From positions 39,060,164 through 39,124,163 of the forward strand of contig CM075941.1 of assembly GCA_038030265.1 (NCBI GenBank): a stretch of 64,000 bases of DNA, in the 5' to 3' direction. The notes under the pieces are model-generated. The model was not told the origin of the DNA. It saw only the letters and a program-made list of their open reading frames with translations, and did no database searches. This DNA is from Corythucha ciliata. Its lineage: Eukaryota > Arthropoda > Insecta > Hemiptera > Tingidae. Of this stretch, positions 40,640 to 53,565 are shown in pieces (positions within the stretch are counted from its first letter, which is position 1; the number at the start of each line of letters is the position of its first letter). Made by a program: the position numbers and the translations under genes.

Positions 40640-42660
40640 TTAACAAAAAATTAATTTATTAACATAAAATTGCATTTTAAGAAGTTTATAAAATAACAAT
40701 CGCGAAAGGCAACGAAGAGGCAGCTACCAGACAGCGAGGACTGACGCCGATCGAGTGAATCCAATTTTAATATCACAATTTTGCCTTTTTCAAATCGTAC
40801 CCCCTTCAAATTTGCCCTCTGCAAATTCGAGACCGGACCCCTTTTTGAACTTTTTAATTATTATTAATCAATTGCAAACGCGACCTCGTAAACAGGGATC
40901 GTTGCAAATTAGCCAGTTAGGAGTAAATTGACGGTTTCCGAGTGTAGCTTTATTGTAAAAAGCACTTCATTTATGTTGGTAGTAAGCATGCGTTTTAATT
41001 TTTTCCTACAACAGTTGAATAATGCTCACTTTATTCAACTAAAATTAGAGAAAAAAGTGACACTTTTCATCTCTTGAGAAAGAAGGCCCAGGAATGGAAA
41101 AGTGGTGCCTCAGGTTAATTGTAGGAGATTAATTTTGGTAAGGCCTTACTCAGATTTTCATTAGATTTAATTTTTACACGATAATCCTTTTTTTATTGTA
41201 TAGTTATTAATGGACAATGTTAGCCACCCAGTATATTTTGGAAAACGGAAGCATATTCTTTCACTACCAAGTTTCCGCCATTCTCGAAGTTGTTTTCGCT
41301 TGGGTTTCACTATTCCCCCTTATATGTAACTTTTCTTCCATCATTGTGGCAGACAGGCGGCTGAAATTAGTCTAATTCTGTAGGATATGAGTAAGAGAAG
41401 AAGGGGTAAGGGTTGAGCTTCCTAACTTGGAGCTTCATTCTCAACTCATACTCAACGCTCCGTACTGTCTTCACAACTCTATCTACTTCAGACCGAACTT
41501 CACCTCAGAGGCTTTCCTTACGGTGATCCTTTACGTAAAATGGAGAACTGTGAAATGGATCAAGGGAGTTGACTGTGATGGTAAAGTGTGGGGGGGGGGC
41601 GAAGGGTTTCACTTGTGCGCCGAACTTTAACACTCTGCATGCTTTGAAGCGTTTATACGGGGCTTGAGAAGAAATTAATAACGAATCCTGCTCAAGTTTT
41701 AGCGTGGCATTTACTAATAGCGTTTTCCATTTGCACAAAATTCTTCATTGGGGCAGTTAATTTCCTCCTGTACTCTCTGAATTGAATCATATGTTAATGG
41801 AGAAGACGGGTGGAATGAATTGCGTTGTTGTAGAATTTTATGCAAATGGTTATAGGTTTTAGCTATAAGTAATTACTCTGCCACTTGAGCAGAGAAGAAG
41901 TTCAGCCGACCTGGTACTGGTTCTCCGGCATGAAATTATAAATAACGTCATCAACTGCCCGCCTTGTTGTGGCCGCCGCTGATCTTCTTCTTCGCAACGC
42001 CTCCTGACCACTGACCACCACCAGTCCACCACTGTTTTACGCACCTTTTTAATCCACTAACTGTCTCAGAAACCAACCAGAGACTGCCCCACACTGCTAA
42101 CTTGTTCTTGTCTATCTACCCCGAATACGTTTTTTTTTTTTTTTTTTTTTTTTCACTCCGAGTTGATCACAATTAAACCCTTAATTTTATCCTCACCTAG
42201 GATATGATTTTCTCGGAATTTTTATTTTTCTCCTCTCATGTTTTTTTCTTCCATAATATATACATACGAAACTTCTGTATCTTCTGCTGAGTGGGTTCGA
42301 TTCTTTCTATAGGCTGGATTGTTTGGGCAAAGGTTAACTTATGTGTAAAAAAATTAAAAAGTAAAGCGTGTGCTCTCGCCCTTGTCCTCGATACCTTAAA
42401 GGTAGTTGAACGTAAAGCCCCGTTGGATTATGTAATATACTGAATTGTTGAGGTTTGTCTCACTGATTAAGGCTATACTGTTGATATAACCAAAAAGAAT
42501 AAAGAATGCTCTCTACTCGTTTTAGCGTGGTTAATGTCGTTTTCTTTTATTGGTCCGTTTACCAAAGTATTACAGGTTACCAACGATTACTTTACATCGA
42601 TGTGATGACGAATACAACTTACTTCGATGTGATGAATCATGAATGTTTTTAGTGGGCTTT
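40640..42660. other. Unassigned intergenic sequence
   Basis: No supported gene. A poly-T run of ~25 lies at 42129-42153. No repeat shared with other parts of the window was noticed. Confidence 0.4.
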
Positions 42661-42663
42661 CCT

Positions 42664-43060
42664 GACGGGAGTGAAGTTAGCCCTAAAGCCTTCTATGATA
42701 CTAAACCGCAATACAATAATAGCCACTGGATTTAAGACTAACAATTTGAGAAGCTAACAAACAAATAAATGCAGAAATAGTCCAGGAGAAGGCTAATCAG
42801 AAGATAATACACGACTACTGGGTAGAGAGTATGGGGAAACAATGCGATGTGTTGTTGGGAGGAAGTAAATATTTAAGAAAATCTACTACCCTCTCCCCCA
42901 ACAACTGATGTGAAGTCAGCCCTAAATTTGCCTCTACGATACCAAACCACCATACACGGAACGATATTGAGTCTAAAACCGATAATTTGAGAAGCTAACA
43001 AAAAACCCAAAAATGCCGAAATGAAGTCTGGGAGAAGCCAAATCAAAAGATAATATGACT
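42664..43060. repeat. Diverged ~240 bp tandem pair
   Basis: gtgaagttagccctaaa (42670) and gtgaagtcagccctaaa (42911) start two copies. They share ataccaaaccac-like, aatttgagaagctaacaaa and gaagataat phrases in the same order. Confidence 0.6.
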
Positions 43061-44369
43061 CGAAGGCGGTAGTGAGAGGGAATCTATTCGTTGGGTTGTA
43101 GGGCGAACGAAAGATGTTGAGGTAGCTTTGTGGCGTGGTCGCCGTTGCTCAGACGGCCTCAACAAAATGCGGTTCGAAAGGATGGGAGGAGTGATGGGCA
43201 GGAAATTCCTTGTGGACCGGGTTCGAGCCGTACCACACAAGGAAGATCAGGTAACAGGAGGAACGGATCAACGTTCCCGCCTCAGGGACCTTGTTTTGGT
43301 AGTTAGGTCGTAGATAGGGTATGCAAGGGTACACCGTGAGGATCAACTCGTCGAGTTTCAGTTCTCTTAGCGGATCAACGCTTTGAGCGGGGGGAGTGAG
43401 GAAGGTGGGTTGATTGAAGTGGACAGACTTGGGGAGCAAATCAACAATTTATTAATACATTTTCTCTCGCCGCTTGAGTGGGGTACAAATAAGGGGAGGC
43501 ACGGTTTTCACAGGAGGGGACCGCCTCCGGGCGGTGACGTTTTCACCCACCTGACCAGCTGGGGGGTGATAATTATACAGTTACAATCGTGCCAGGTTTT
43601 CTTTGTAGTTAATTTTGTTTGTTGATCTTGAGAGCTTAAGGATTGTTTAATTGTGCCGTAAAAAATATTTTAAAAAAATCTATCCCCCCCCCCCCCCAAC
43701 CAAGACCCTAGGAGGTCATAAAACAAGAGAATACTTTCCCCCAGCGTCGACATTTCCTTATTCGCGAAATGACTGGGGATTGCGAACAAAAACAATGAAA
43801 AAATCCCCGCTGGGGGTCAGTTTTCTCTTGTTCTTCTATAGTCTCCAAAGAATTTTTAGTGATTTTTTCATCGTTGCTTTTGGCAGGACCAGCGCGACAG
43901 GATCCAGCGCAACCTCAAGTCATGTGTACAAGACGAGGTTTTATTAGTAACACGAAAAACACTGTTCACCATCTTTATATTTCTTATACTTCGGCGTAAA
44001 CGCACCTATAAAGCAAGAGAAACTATCCCCCACCGTTGGCATTTCCTTGTTAACGAATCACGAATATGCTGGGGGCGACTCTCCGAGGGTTCCCCGTTCC
44101 TTGAGGGGGTTGTCTTCGCAGGCTTTCCAAACAAAACTACAAGATGTACTCTTCGGCGATCAGAATAATGAACGTGAAGGCGACAAGGCGAGGAAGGTTG
44201 GGAAGGGTCAAAACAGTGCTCCGCTGAAAACATTGTGTTGTCTCCCTCTTCTGCGAGCCGTTGAGAGCTGGAGTAGAATGTTTTCAGAAAAGACCTCTTG
44301 CTTTCCCTCGTCTGGTTCATTCGAGTGATTCTCCCCGAGTGAGATTCGCAGTCTTAAGCTCTGTGCAAT
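43061..44369. other. Unassigned sequence with a diverged direct repeat
   Basis: 43718-43830 and 43998-44090 share the phrases aaagcaagagaa/aaaacaagagaa, tttcccccagcg/tatcccccaccg, catttccttgtt and gctgggggc. A poly-C run lies at 43685-43698. No gene. Confidence 0.4.
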
Positions 44370-44478
44370 GCGTCTGTGGAGTCTATGTAACCTATCAAAA
44401 TCCTTCATTTCTCGAGGGAATAAATTTGTTTGGTTGCATAGACTCCACAGAACGTAAACATAGAGCTTGTGAACGGGT
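44370..44478. mobile_element. MITE, CCCGTTCACAAGC-end family, copy 2
   Basis: tgtggagtctatgtaacc pairs with ggttgcatagactccaca around the same gagggaataaatttgttt loop as at 22544-22582. The right end reads gagcttgtgaacggg. Confidence 0.75.
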
Positions 44479-45192
44479 AAGGAGTAAAAAATGCAACTTA
44501 AGTACATTTAGGTTGTTTTGCTCGGTCAGGTTAATAACACTTTCTCCCGTGTTATGAAAGTTGGAAGGTTCTTTAGTTAGTGTTCCAATACGAAAAACAT
44601 CGCGTTATATCTCTTTGTTTTGAAAATGCTGAGCTGCTCTTGCATTATGCATTCAATAATGATGATTTCGTTGACAGAATTTGTTTTTGACAATGGTTAC
44701 GTCAACGTATGAACTATTCATAGTTCATACCACGGCGTTCTTAATATCAGGCGGGAATACGGTAGTGGGGCGTGTGACGTCAAGAGGCCGACACGCCCAC
44801 TTTTCTGTCTTCTCACTTACCGAAGACTACACACCTACAGAGCTCAATGGATAGGCGTCCGGGCGTACCATACCGGCTTTATGTCCCATCATCATTTCAT
44901 CATGTTCATTTTCATAATAATTGCTAGCAATTTATTGCACGTATTGATTAGGAGACAAATGAATACCTAGGAGGAATGGAGTAATAAGAAAGTGGGAGGC
45001 TATAGCCGCAACATCGCCAGTCCCCGTTTCGCCCTCACGGTTCTCATCGGTTCTGGTGAGCCGGGTACTCCCCATCTTGGTCTTACCAGATCGGGTTGAG
45101 AGCCGGGGGCGGAGATCTTATTGCAGTAGCACCTCCGCTCCCAGCGAGGGCGGTCCATCGGCTCAATTGCCGGGCTGATGAGACCATCCCTG

Positions 45193-45631
45193 GGACCGAG
45201 TAGCCCTGGTGGCTGAAGGTCTGAGGTCGAAACGGAGACTGGACCGCACCTTGGGTGCAATCTTCGTTCTTTGGGAGGCTATTTTCAATTTTGAAAATCC
45301 CCGAGTCATTGCGCGCCGCCACCTACACGGCTATGAAAGTCAAATTGGGAAATATCCACAGTCATCGATATAAGTGCAAGGAACAATGTTCATATTCGTG
45401 GAGGAGTTGGCGCGCAACGAGTCGAGGATCTCCACAAAAATCACGTCCTATCTTATTTGTCAACGGGTACAGGGTATTTAGGGTATTCTTTAATGGTTGT
45501 CATTTAGTTCTAAACTTGTAATGCTTTCTTCTATGTCTTTTCATCCTATTGGATTGGTGTCAACTTGGGAGTGGCATTGGTCCGTTTTACTGAGGAGTGA
45601 AGACCAGTATGACATCTACGTACTGAACAAT
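45193..45631 (+). repeat. ~440 bp direct repeat, copy 1
   Basis: From gaccgagtagccctggtgg to tactgaacaat, about 97 percent identical by eye to 47223-47665. It lacks TG...CA ends, so it is not an obvious LTR. Class unknown. Confidence 0.85.
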
Positions 45632-46331
45632 GAGGAAGTAACACCAAAAATAAAAATCGCTCGAGACATTTTTTTCTAAAGAAAATGACTAAATATGACC
45701 AGGAATTGAATATTAGTGCGTAAATGATTGATTTCGATTTATAGCGAAATAATAAAACTTGCCAATTTTTTTTTGGTTACCTTAAACGGCCGGTCTGTGA
45801 CTCGTGACGTAACTAAAGGGTCGTGACCCCTCCCAACCCTCCACATCGTGCCTGTTATCATGTGTTGCCCATTCTTGACATCCCCTTTTTTTCAGAAACC
45901 GTGCGCGATTTTCACTTGTTTGGACCCCTCTAACAAACTTAAGGCGGCCGACAATTTCGTGAAGGAGTCTCTCCCGGCCCGTTTTGTCTTACGGTGACAA
46001 GGTTAGCAAATTACCTATAATAGGGGTATTCATGAAAAATGTTAAACCTTGTATTTGTTATTTGCTAAATTCCGAACAGATGGGTAAGGCCATAGAAACG
46101 GAGAAACTGAACACAAAAAATACGAAATAACAGGGTTTACGTCGATAACATATGTTAAACTTCAGAGCATGAATACCCCTAATGTACATGCGGAGAAAAT
46201 GTTTTCCAAAAGAAGGTGTGTACGTAGAAAAAGGAGTTATAACTCAGTAAAGTTTAAAAAATAAAGCCGTGGTAGGCTTATTATTTTACAAATTGCTCTG
46301 AGGAATTTTGTGTTGAATATCTCTTTAAGTT

Positions 46332-46934
46332 TTATGAAATGGTATTAATTGAGTTAAAATTCAACATTTTTTTTATTTTTCTACATTGGCAGACTAGTTT
46401 CGGGGTTGTATCCCCATTCTCAATACCGTCCAGTCCAATTACGTCGGCAACAAAAAAGTCAAAATTCCTGGAAGTCGTACACGTAAAAGAACTCCTCCTT
46501 CACATTCCTTCCCCGCCTCTTACTGTTCATCCCCCCCCCCCTGTGAAACCACCAGAGCTTCTTGTTAATCCAAGTAAAAATACAAATCATCACGTCAACC
46601 ACAGACTGAACTGAACCGCACCCTCATGCCACGTGCCATTTTAGGTTGTTGGGTTCAGCTCAGTCTTCCGTAGACGTGGTGATTTGTATTTTTACTTGGA
46701 TTAACAAGAAGATCTGGTGGTTTCGCTTGGGGGCGGGGGGATGAGCAGGAAGAGGCTGGGAAAGAATATGAAGGGGGGAGTTCTTTTTCGTGTACGACTT
46801 CCAATTTGACTTTTTTGTTGCCGACGTAATTGGACTGGACGGTATTGAGAATGGGGTGCAACCCCGAAACTAGTCTGCCAATGTAGAAAAGTGAAAAAAT
46901 GTTGAATTTTAATTCAATTAATACCATTTCATAA
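46332..46934. mobile_element. Foldback element (~603 bp)
   Basis: Two arms of ~275 bp are inverted copies: ttatgaaatggtattaattg on the left and caattaataccatttcataa on the right. They continue through cggggttg, cagtccaattacgtcgg and cttggattaacaagaa. The centre of ~50 bp is unpaired. ORFs on both strands are mirror images of each other and not genes. Confidence 0.85.
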
Positions 46935-47222
46935 GGCATATATTTCATTCTCCCTCGTGCCCTCGAGTGCAGAATACCCCTCGTTACTAACTTCTTGTCA
47001 ACGGCTAGCGGATAGTAATAACTTCAACGTAAGGGAGTTATGCTACAAAAAGGTATCCGCTCGTGAAGGTTACTCTTCAAATTAACTCTGCAACTGATGA
47101 AGAGTGAAAAGTTATTATTTAACAGGAATGATGGAACACAAACTCTGCTAACTTTTCAGAAAAGTGCGGAGTGCAAAGTTGGTAGTGAAGAGTTGCAGGG
47201 TACTTTCGTGGAATAGGCCCCA

Positions 47223-47665
47223 GGACCGAGTAGCCCTGGTGGCTGAAGGTCTGAGGTCGAAACGGAGACTGGACCGCACCTTGGGTGCAATCTTCGTTCT
47301 TTGGGAGGCTATTTTCAGTTTTGAAAATCCCCGAGTCATTCCACGCCGCCACCTACACGGCTATGAAAGTAAAATTGGGAAATATCCCCAGTCATCGATA
47401 TAAGTGCAAGGAACAATGTTCATAGTCGTGGAGGAGGTGGCGCGCAACGAGTCGAGGATTTCCACAAAAATCACGTCCTATCTTATTTGTCAACGGGTAC
47501 AGGGTATTTAGGGTGTTCTTTAATTATTGTCATTTAGTTCTAAACTTGTAATGCTTTCTTCTATGTCTTTTCATCCTATTGGATTGGTGTCAACTTGGGA
47601 GTGGCATTGATCCGTTTTACTGAGGAGTGAAGACCAGTAGGTATGGCATCTACGTACTGAACAAT
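47223..47665 (+). repeat. ~440 bp direct repeat, copy 2
   Basis: Second copy of 45193-45631, with a four-base insertion near 47640. Together they flank the foldback at 46332-46934. Confidence 0.85.
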
Positions 47666-49360
47666 TGGCACGTTGCCTCTACTTCTGACACACCGTTTTT
47701 GTTCACTTCCTCTGAATGATTTCATACAATTATTTTGTTTGAACGTAATCGACCTTTTTTTATGGTTCATTTGCAGCGGGCATACAGACATTATTATCAT
47801 GTTATTTGACTTATTTGGTATTTTTACTTGAAACATTTTGGAAATGTATTCCCAGCTTCCAGTACGGCTTACTACAGTTTCATGTTTGTGAATTTCAGTT
47901 GTTATTAGCTCTTTTTTGGCTGTGCTTGGACTACGAGGTGATTTTGGTATTGCGGGTTAGTATTTTGCCCATGAAAAGTGTAAAAGTTGGCTAGCTTCGT
48001 AAACGCCGCGAAATTGAATTTTTGAGTGACTAAACCCCACAAAATTGTTTTTTTTTAATGATTGAAGCGCGCGCAAGTGTGTATTTGAGGAGCCGAACCC
48101 GTGAAATTGGTTTTATTCAAATTTTGAAGCCAAATCCGTGACAATGGAATCTCCAATCGAACACATCAAGCGGAGGGGTGGGGGTCATTATTTGCGAATG
48201 GGTCTGCAGAGAGGGGGGGGGAGTTATTGTCAGTAAGAAAATTCGTGGCCATCAGGAAAGTGCCGCCAAACGCTTCAAACGGCTGGACTGGTTTTCAACT
48301 GAAAATTCACCTTTTTGGGAACCCCCGATTTTTAGCCCGACAAATTTTTTAGGATAATTTCCTGGAAGTAGTGTAATTTGATATTTAGGTACTCGGTTCT
48401 TATAGTTACCCTCGAATTACGATCAATTGATGAGAAATGCGACTGGTCTCCGCCTAAACCGACCAAGTGACCACAATTGACTGTATTGCATTTTCGTTGG
48501 ATTCAGTCGACTCTAGAGCTGCCAGAACGACTGCTTACATGCCGGTTGTGCCCGCTCAAAATACTACTGACAATGAGTGGCCACTAACACTTCACGGGCA
48601 ATTGCGAATTGCCCAGTAGTTCAAGGCGACAGATTAAAATCACCAATTGGTACCGCTGTAACCAAACAGCCGGTTTCTGAAAAGTACACGGTCTCTCTGG
48701 ATCAGCCCATTGACCAACCCGTACCTGTAAAGACTTTAGACTTTATTTCTACAAATTTAGCCCACAGGGAACTAGAGATTTTCGCCCAAGAAACTTAGCA
48801 AGCTCATAATCTGTCAAACTGTACCCGAGGGACACAAGTAGGAGCATCAAAAAACCACGCTTTTATCCCTTGAAAACGGTCCACTTGTCTGATGTTCGGC
48901 CCATGCACAATTAAAATAATCAGTCGTGGTCAGAAGTTTTTTTCATATACTTCGCAACCTATTGCTTGGAACATGAATAAAATCTACATTACCGTTCAAG
49001 GGTTTTTTCTACATTATCGATTCTTCATCTCTTCACCACTACTGACTCAAGGGTATGTTTAAGTTGTTCTTTAAAAGGGCGTCCGTAAGAAAGCGTTCGA
49101 AGGGGTATTTTGTAAAATTTTTGTTTCAAGCCTGAAAGATTGCAGTTAAAAAAAAAAAAGTACTTTGTTTAATAGTCTAGCTCTAACAGCTATAAATATT
49201 TTTAACTGGACACAATTCCAACATTGAAAGTAAAATATGTTTTTTCGAGATGCATACCTAGGGAAAGAGGTGGGCCTACATGCTACACCTATAGGGACCC
49301 AGGGCGGAAATCTCTATGGGGCCCCATAGTCTCTGAATAAACAAGAAATTCAATTTTTAC
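47666..49360. other. Mostly unassigned; one weak ORF
   Basis: A degenerate-repeat patch lies at 47995-48140. A frame at 48577-48798 (EKYTVSLDQPIDQPVPVKTL) looks protein-like and is not repeat-derived. It has no ATG in a good position and no motif I recognise; it could be an exon or gene fragment. Confidence 0.3.
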
Positions 49361-49369
49361 TTGGCGGTT

Positions 49370-51060
49370 TCTTAATTTTAGCAAATAAGTTATCTCCAGA
49401 AATCACGAATTAGCCAATTTCTAAATTTTAGCCGTGAATAAGCTCTTTTCTCTCAATTAATTTCAGCCGTGAATAAACGTTTGTCCGTACATAATATGTA
49501 TATTAGCCGAAAATGAACTGTTTTCCCCGATTTCATCCGCGTACTATCGCCAAACTTATTCTCCTTTTAAACCGCGAACCAGCGCTTTTCTGAATTTTAG
49601 TTTTTAGCCTCGAGCGATTTTTTCACTTTTCGCCATGCCTTGCTTTTTCTCTACAGCGAAACATGGAATTAGCATTTCTTAATTACCCTTCTCAATTTTA
49701 TCCGTGAATGATCGCCAGCTGCTGGAGGGAATCAGACAAGCAATGAATTCCAGATGTCCACCAAAATGAACTAATTTTTCAGTCGTTGTGACTCGTGACC
49801 AATCGTTTTTTTAACGATATACTCAAATGATTTATATCAAAATAGCCTCCCCTCCCCACCACTTTCCATCGGAAAATCGCTTTCTAATCCATTAACATAA
49901 CGCATTTTCATGATAATTTTACTTGGGCATATGTGGATCTAGGTGGAGGAGTAACAGGGATCTTGTAAAATCGCCCTAAAAGGTGGAGGTGTACTTTAGG
50001 CGGAAGAAGGGTTTCGACCCCCCCCCCCTTAAGAGCCCCCAGACCGAGGATTCCGAGACCCATTTTTTAAGGGCGAGACCGAGATCATCTTCCTAATGAC
50101 CGAGACCGAGATGTGTAAGTCTCGGTCTCGTGCATCACTACCTCAATCTAACCAAGCAGTTTTAAAACCCATCAACTAACTAATTTTTACATGATTTAAA
50201 ATTTCAAAAAATTCATGTTGAAAAAACGATAAAACAATCGCGGTGGAAAAAGCGCCAATTTTTTAATAGCAGTGAAAAAACCCGCCTATTGTCGGCTAAA
50301 ATGCTAAGAAAGCTCTATATTCTCGTATACAAATTTAGGTGCCCATTAGCAGCTAAATTGAGAGCAAAAAAACCTAAATAAGGAGGCCCTTTAGGGCCAA
50401 AATTTAGAGAAAAACGCTGCAAATTTTACACAGGGGTTTATTATTCATGAATGTAGCCAAATCCGGCTTGAAATTACATGAAAATCGACACCCCACACCC
50501 CTTTCAAAACCTTTGAAAATTGCCATTTTGGACCCGCTTTTGTCTCATAAAATCTCAGGGAGTTAGTTGATCAAACTGGTCAGATGTTAGGACCAACTAG
50601 ATCCCAAATGGAGTCTATTTGAGAAAAAACGAGTTTTTTTCGAGCAATCCTAGGGCAAGATACGGCCCAGACGGCGCGGCGTTCGGACATTGCAGAAATC
50701 GAATATAGACATGTTAAAATGTACACAGAAAAAGTTTGAGGGCGGGTTGTAAACATTTTTTCCTTACCGAAAACATAGGTATTTTATGCAGAATGAATAA
50801 CAAACCAAAAACGCCAATGTCTGCTCTTGGGGCGATTCCGCGACTGAAATTAATAAGAAAACTCGAATTTCGGCTGTTAAATTGATTGAAAGCGCTCATT
50901 CACAGCTGAAATTGAGAAAAACGTTAATTCGTGGCTCAAATAAAATAGAGAAAATGTTTTTTTTTTTTTTTTAGAAGCTGGTAATAAGTGAAATTGAAAG
51001 TTTCTTGGCTGAATATACATTGGCGAAACTGATAGTTTTTTGTCTTAAAATATCCAAAAT
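49370..51060. repeat. Degenerate 'ttttagccgtgaataagc' repeats, both orientations
   Basis: 49370-49710 has forward units (attttagccgtgaata). 50200-50400 and 50870-50960 have reverse units (aattgagaaaaacgttaatt). Between them is unassigned sequence with a gaccgag-rich patch (50040-50130). Confidence 0.55.
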
Positions 51061-51077
51061 TGTCAGTTTCTGGTATA

Positions 51078-51145
51078 CAATATTATCGCGAATATTGTCG
51101 CGATAATATTGTAGCGGGAATATTGCGGTCCCACAATATTCCCGC
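51078..51145. other. Twin perfect hairpins
   Basis: 51078-51111 is CAATATTATCGCG, an 8-base loop, then CGCGATAATATTG. 51114-51145 is GCGGGAATATTG, an 8-base loop, then CAATATTCCCGC. Both stems share an AATATT core and are only two bases apart. Confidence 0.85.
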
Positions 51146-51149
51146 ATGT

Positions 51150-52190
51150 TACCAATTTTCGATTACATCAATTCAAGCGCTAAAAAAGTTTTTTATCCTA
51201 CACGATGGTAAAGCTTGACTTTGAAGCCGGAAAACAATCGACAAAGTACGTCATTGTCTGACCGTAGTAGAATTTCATTGTCGGACAGTTTAGCGGAGGT
51301 AAAATTTCTTTGTCGGACAGTTCATAGTTTCCGAATTGACCGATTCACGATATAGCGCTGTTTCGCGGGATTTGGGCCTATCATGTGTACACAGACGATT
51401 TGGTGAGATGAGAAGGAAGAAACTCTTCTTAACTTATTAACTTGTTTTGTTCCGCACCAAACCATAACTACATTAATGCAGATTGGATTTTTTTCTTTGA
51501 TTTTCCCGACGTAAACAATTCTTCACAGTCACACAAAATCCTCTCCAGAATCGTTTTGTTCCATTTCGGCTTTCGAATAACAACTGTTTTAATTCTTATC
51601 CATCATAGGAAGGATGAAGGCATGTATTGAAGGAGGCACCACCTTCTACCATTATATTGAAGGAGCCAAAAATAACCTCTAGCGTGGCCATAAAATTAAT
51701 TTATAGCTCCACTATTTTAATTTCTACGTGTATGATGCCCCAGTCTCATTCTCGTACGGGTGCGGGAATACAATATAAAGAAAAATCAAATCTGAAGCCT
51801 TCCGACCAATAGATTTCAGCTGGGCCAGAATAGGCACCGCTCACTAGGATATATTTTCGGCTGGCTTCAAAGAATTTGAGGCCCCGCCACATATATTTCT
51901 TCCCCTATGGCACTTCGTCTTGTATGTATTTTTTCTTGCGCATCATCGTCCGGCTCTTGCAGTAAAAACACAAAGAACTGTCGAATCTCCACCGAGAAAA
52001 AAGACGCCTATTCGCGCGTCGTATCTCTATTACTTATTAATGGAAAAAACTGTGCATAACTGACGCCAGTGCCACGAAATATTCAACGCATGAAACAGGA
52101 CTGATACTGAAATTTCCTTCTCGTCTCCTATCCTTCAAACGCTGTCCAACGACAATCGTCCGGAGGCTCGATATACCAACCTAGTTCTTG
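51150..52190. other. Unassigned intergenic sequence
   Basis: Nothing recognisable. ORFs are ~60 codons and without motifs. Confidence 0.4.
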
Positions 52191-52194
52191 GAAC

Positions 52195-52930
52195 TGTTAT
52201 AGTCGTTTGAATTCTGTACCTATATTATGAAACGGATTGTTCAAAAGAGACATAATTTTTTGACGCACATCTTCACTCATGGTCTTGTACAGGAAACTTT
52301 CTAGTTTTGCGCCGAGGAAGGGGCAGATTTCCCGAATTTCTTAATCCTCTAACGAAAGAGGCACATATTTATTAAGTCCCCTGCTAGTTTCTTCGCATAA
52401 ACCGCGCATTCATAAATATAACAGGTGGCAACAGTAAGCACTTTTGCTCTATGGAATTTACCCCTGCAGCTCTCCATACATTAAGTTTTAATAATGTTCT
52501 TAGTGCTTCCTTTTGAAGTTTAAATATTCTGACAGAGGCAGCCGCAGGAACGTTGCCCCAGATAAGTACGCCAGTTACCATAACCGAATGAAATAGGGAA
52601 CCATTCTAGATGTACTATTTTCCACTACCCTTGACAGCTTCTTGAGCAGATAGTTGGCTTTATTTAGTCACCCCACAAATTGTCCAAAAGAGGAATCCAC
52701 GTAAGCTCTTTGTCAATAACAATACCCAAGTACCTTGTCGACATCGTGTTCCCACTCGCCTTGAATACTATATTAGACTACTTAATAGGGTTGGGAACTA
52801 GCCCATTTGCCCGAACCCAAGTATACAGCTCACTCACGCAATTTTCCGATTTTTGACTTGCCTTGAGTGATCAATGAATCTGCGAACAGCAAGAAGTCTC
52901 CTTGGTGGGAGTTACAATCGATGCATTCTT
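52195..52930 (-). pseudogene. Non-LTR reverse transcriptase relic, minus strand
   Basis: Read on the minus strand from 52930: a block with LLFADSLIT (a decayed YADD box) comes first, then RYLGIVIDKELTW, then GVLIWGNVPAAASVRIFKLQ (ORF 52384-52581). That last block is the typical sequence after the RT palm of CR1/Jockey-like elements. Several frameshifts and stops separate the pieces. The lower-coordinate part continues in a protein-like way (FLYKTMSEDVRQKIMSLL) to ~52195. It is not obviously the same family as the PHD-finger elements. Confidence 0.75.
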
Positions 52931-53345
52931 AGGCCTGTTTCACACGTAGGTAGGGTAGTTCTCGGCGGCGGGGAGTTATTAAATTAACAGTATGCCTCAC
53001 TGGGCCACCCAATTACCAAAAAAATTCCATTGCTATCTCTTTCTTTTGATTTGAGCCTAATGAGTCTTGAGTAAAAAATCCTGAGGGGGTCCAAAAAGGG
53101 AGAAGAAATTATGTATGAAAAAATTGTCTTCCAGACTCGAACCTTGGCACTTTGTAACGGAGAAATTGTGACATACCATTTAACCTAATTTACTTGATCT
53201 GAAAATTTACGTAATCTGAAAAAACATCAGGGGTACACATTTTAATCACGTTGTAAGCCGCCAAGATTCAAAACTTGTCATTAAGGCACGTTACCCGGAC
53301 GGTCCTTGGTAACATCAGCATCAGATTACCGAAATGTTTTATTAA
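52931..53345. other. Unassigned sequence
   Basis: No gene. A B-box-like ggttcgagtc lies on the minus strand near 53145, but no A box or cloverleaf could be built. Confidence 0.4.
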
Positions 53346-53467
53346 GTCTGTTCGCGAACAAAAAAGTGTAGTGTAGTGCAGGGCAGAACACAAACAGCCG
53401 TGTTACCTTCTCTGTAACCTAAAGCCCCCTCTCACCATCCCTTCCTTATAAACAGCCTGCACCAACC
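53346..53467 (+). repeat. 122 bp interspersed repeat, copy 2
   Basis: Direct copy of 28131-28252. The Copia element begins, truncated, immediately after it. Confidence 0.8.
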
Positions 53468-53565
53468 TCGCGTGTAAAGATGTTCTTGCCTCCGGTTCAC
53501 GGGACGAGCCTTATAGAGCGCGAAAAATTGATGCGGTTCGTTTTCATCCTTTTGAAAATAAATTA

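Noticed and set aside
43120..43235. Possible tRNA (B box ggttcgagcc at 43219)
   Set aside because: No A box at the right distance and no cloverleaf could be drawn.
46339..46948. ORFs MVLIELKFN... on both strands
   Set aside because: They are mirror images produced by the arms of the foldback at 46332-46934. A protein reading in both arms is expected from the palindrome.
45193..47665. LTR retrotransposon bounded by the 440 bp repeats
   Set aside because: The repeats do not start TG or end CA, no primer-binding site or purine tract adjoins them, and there is no gag or pol between them.
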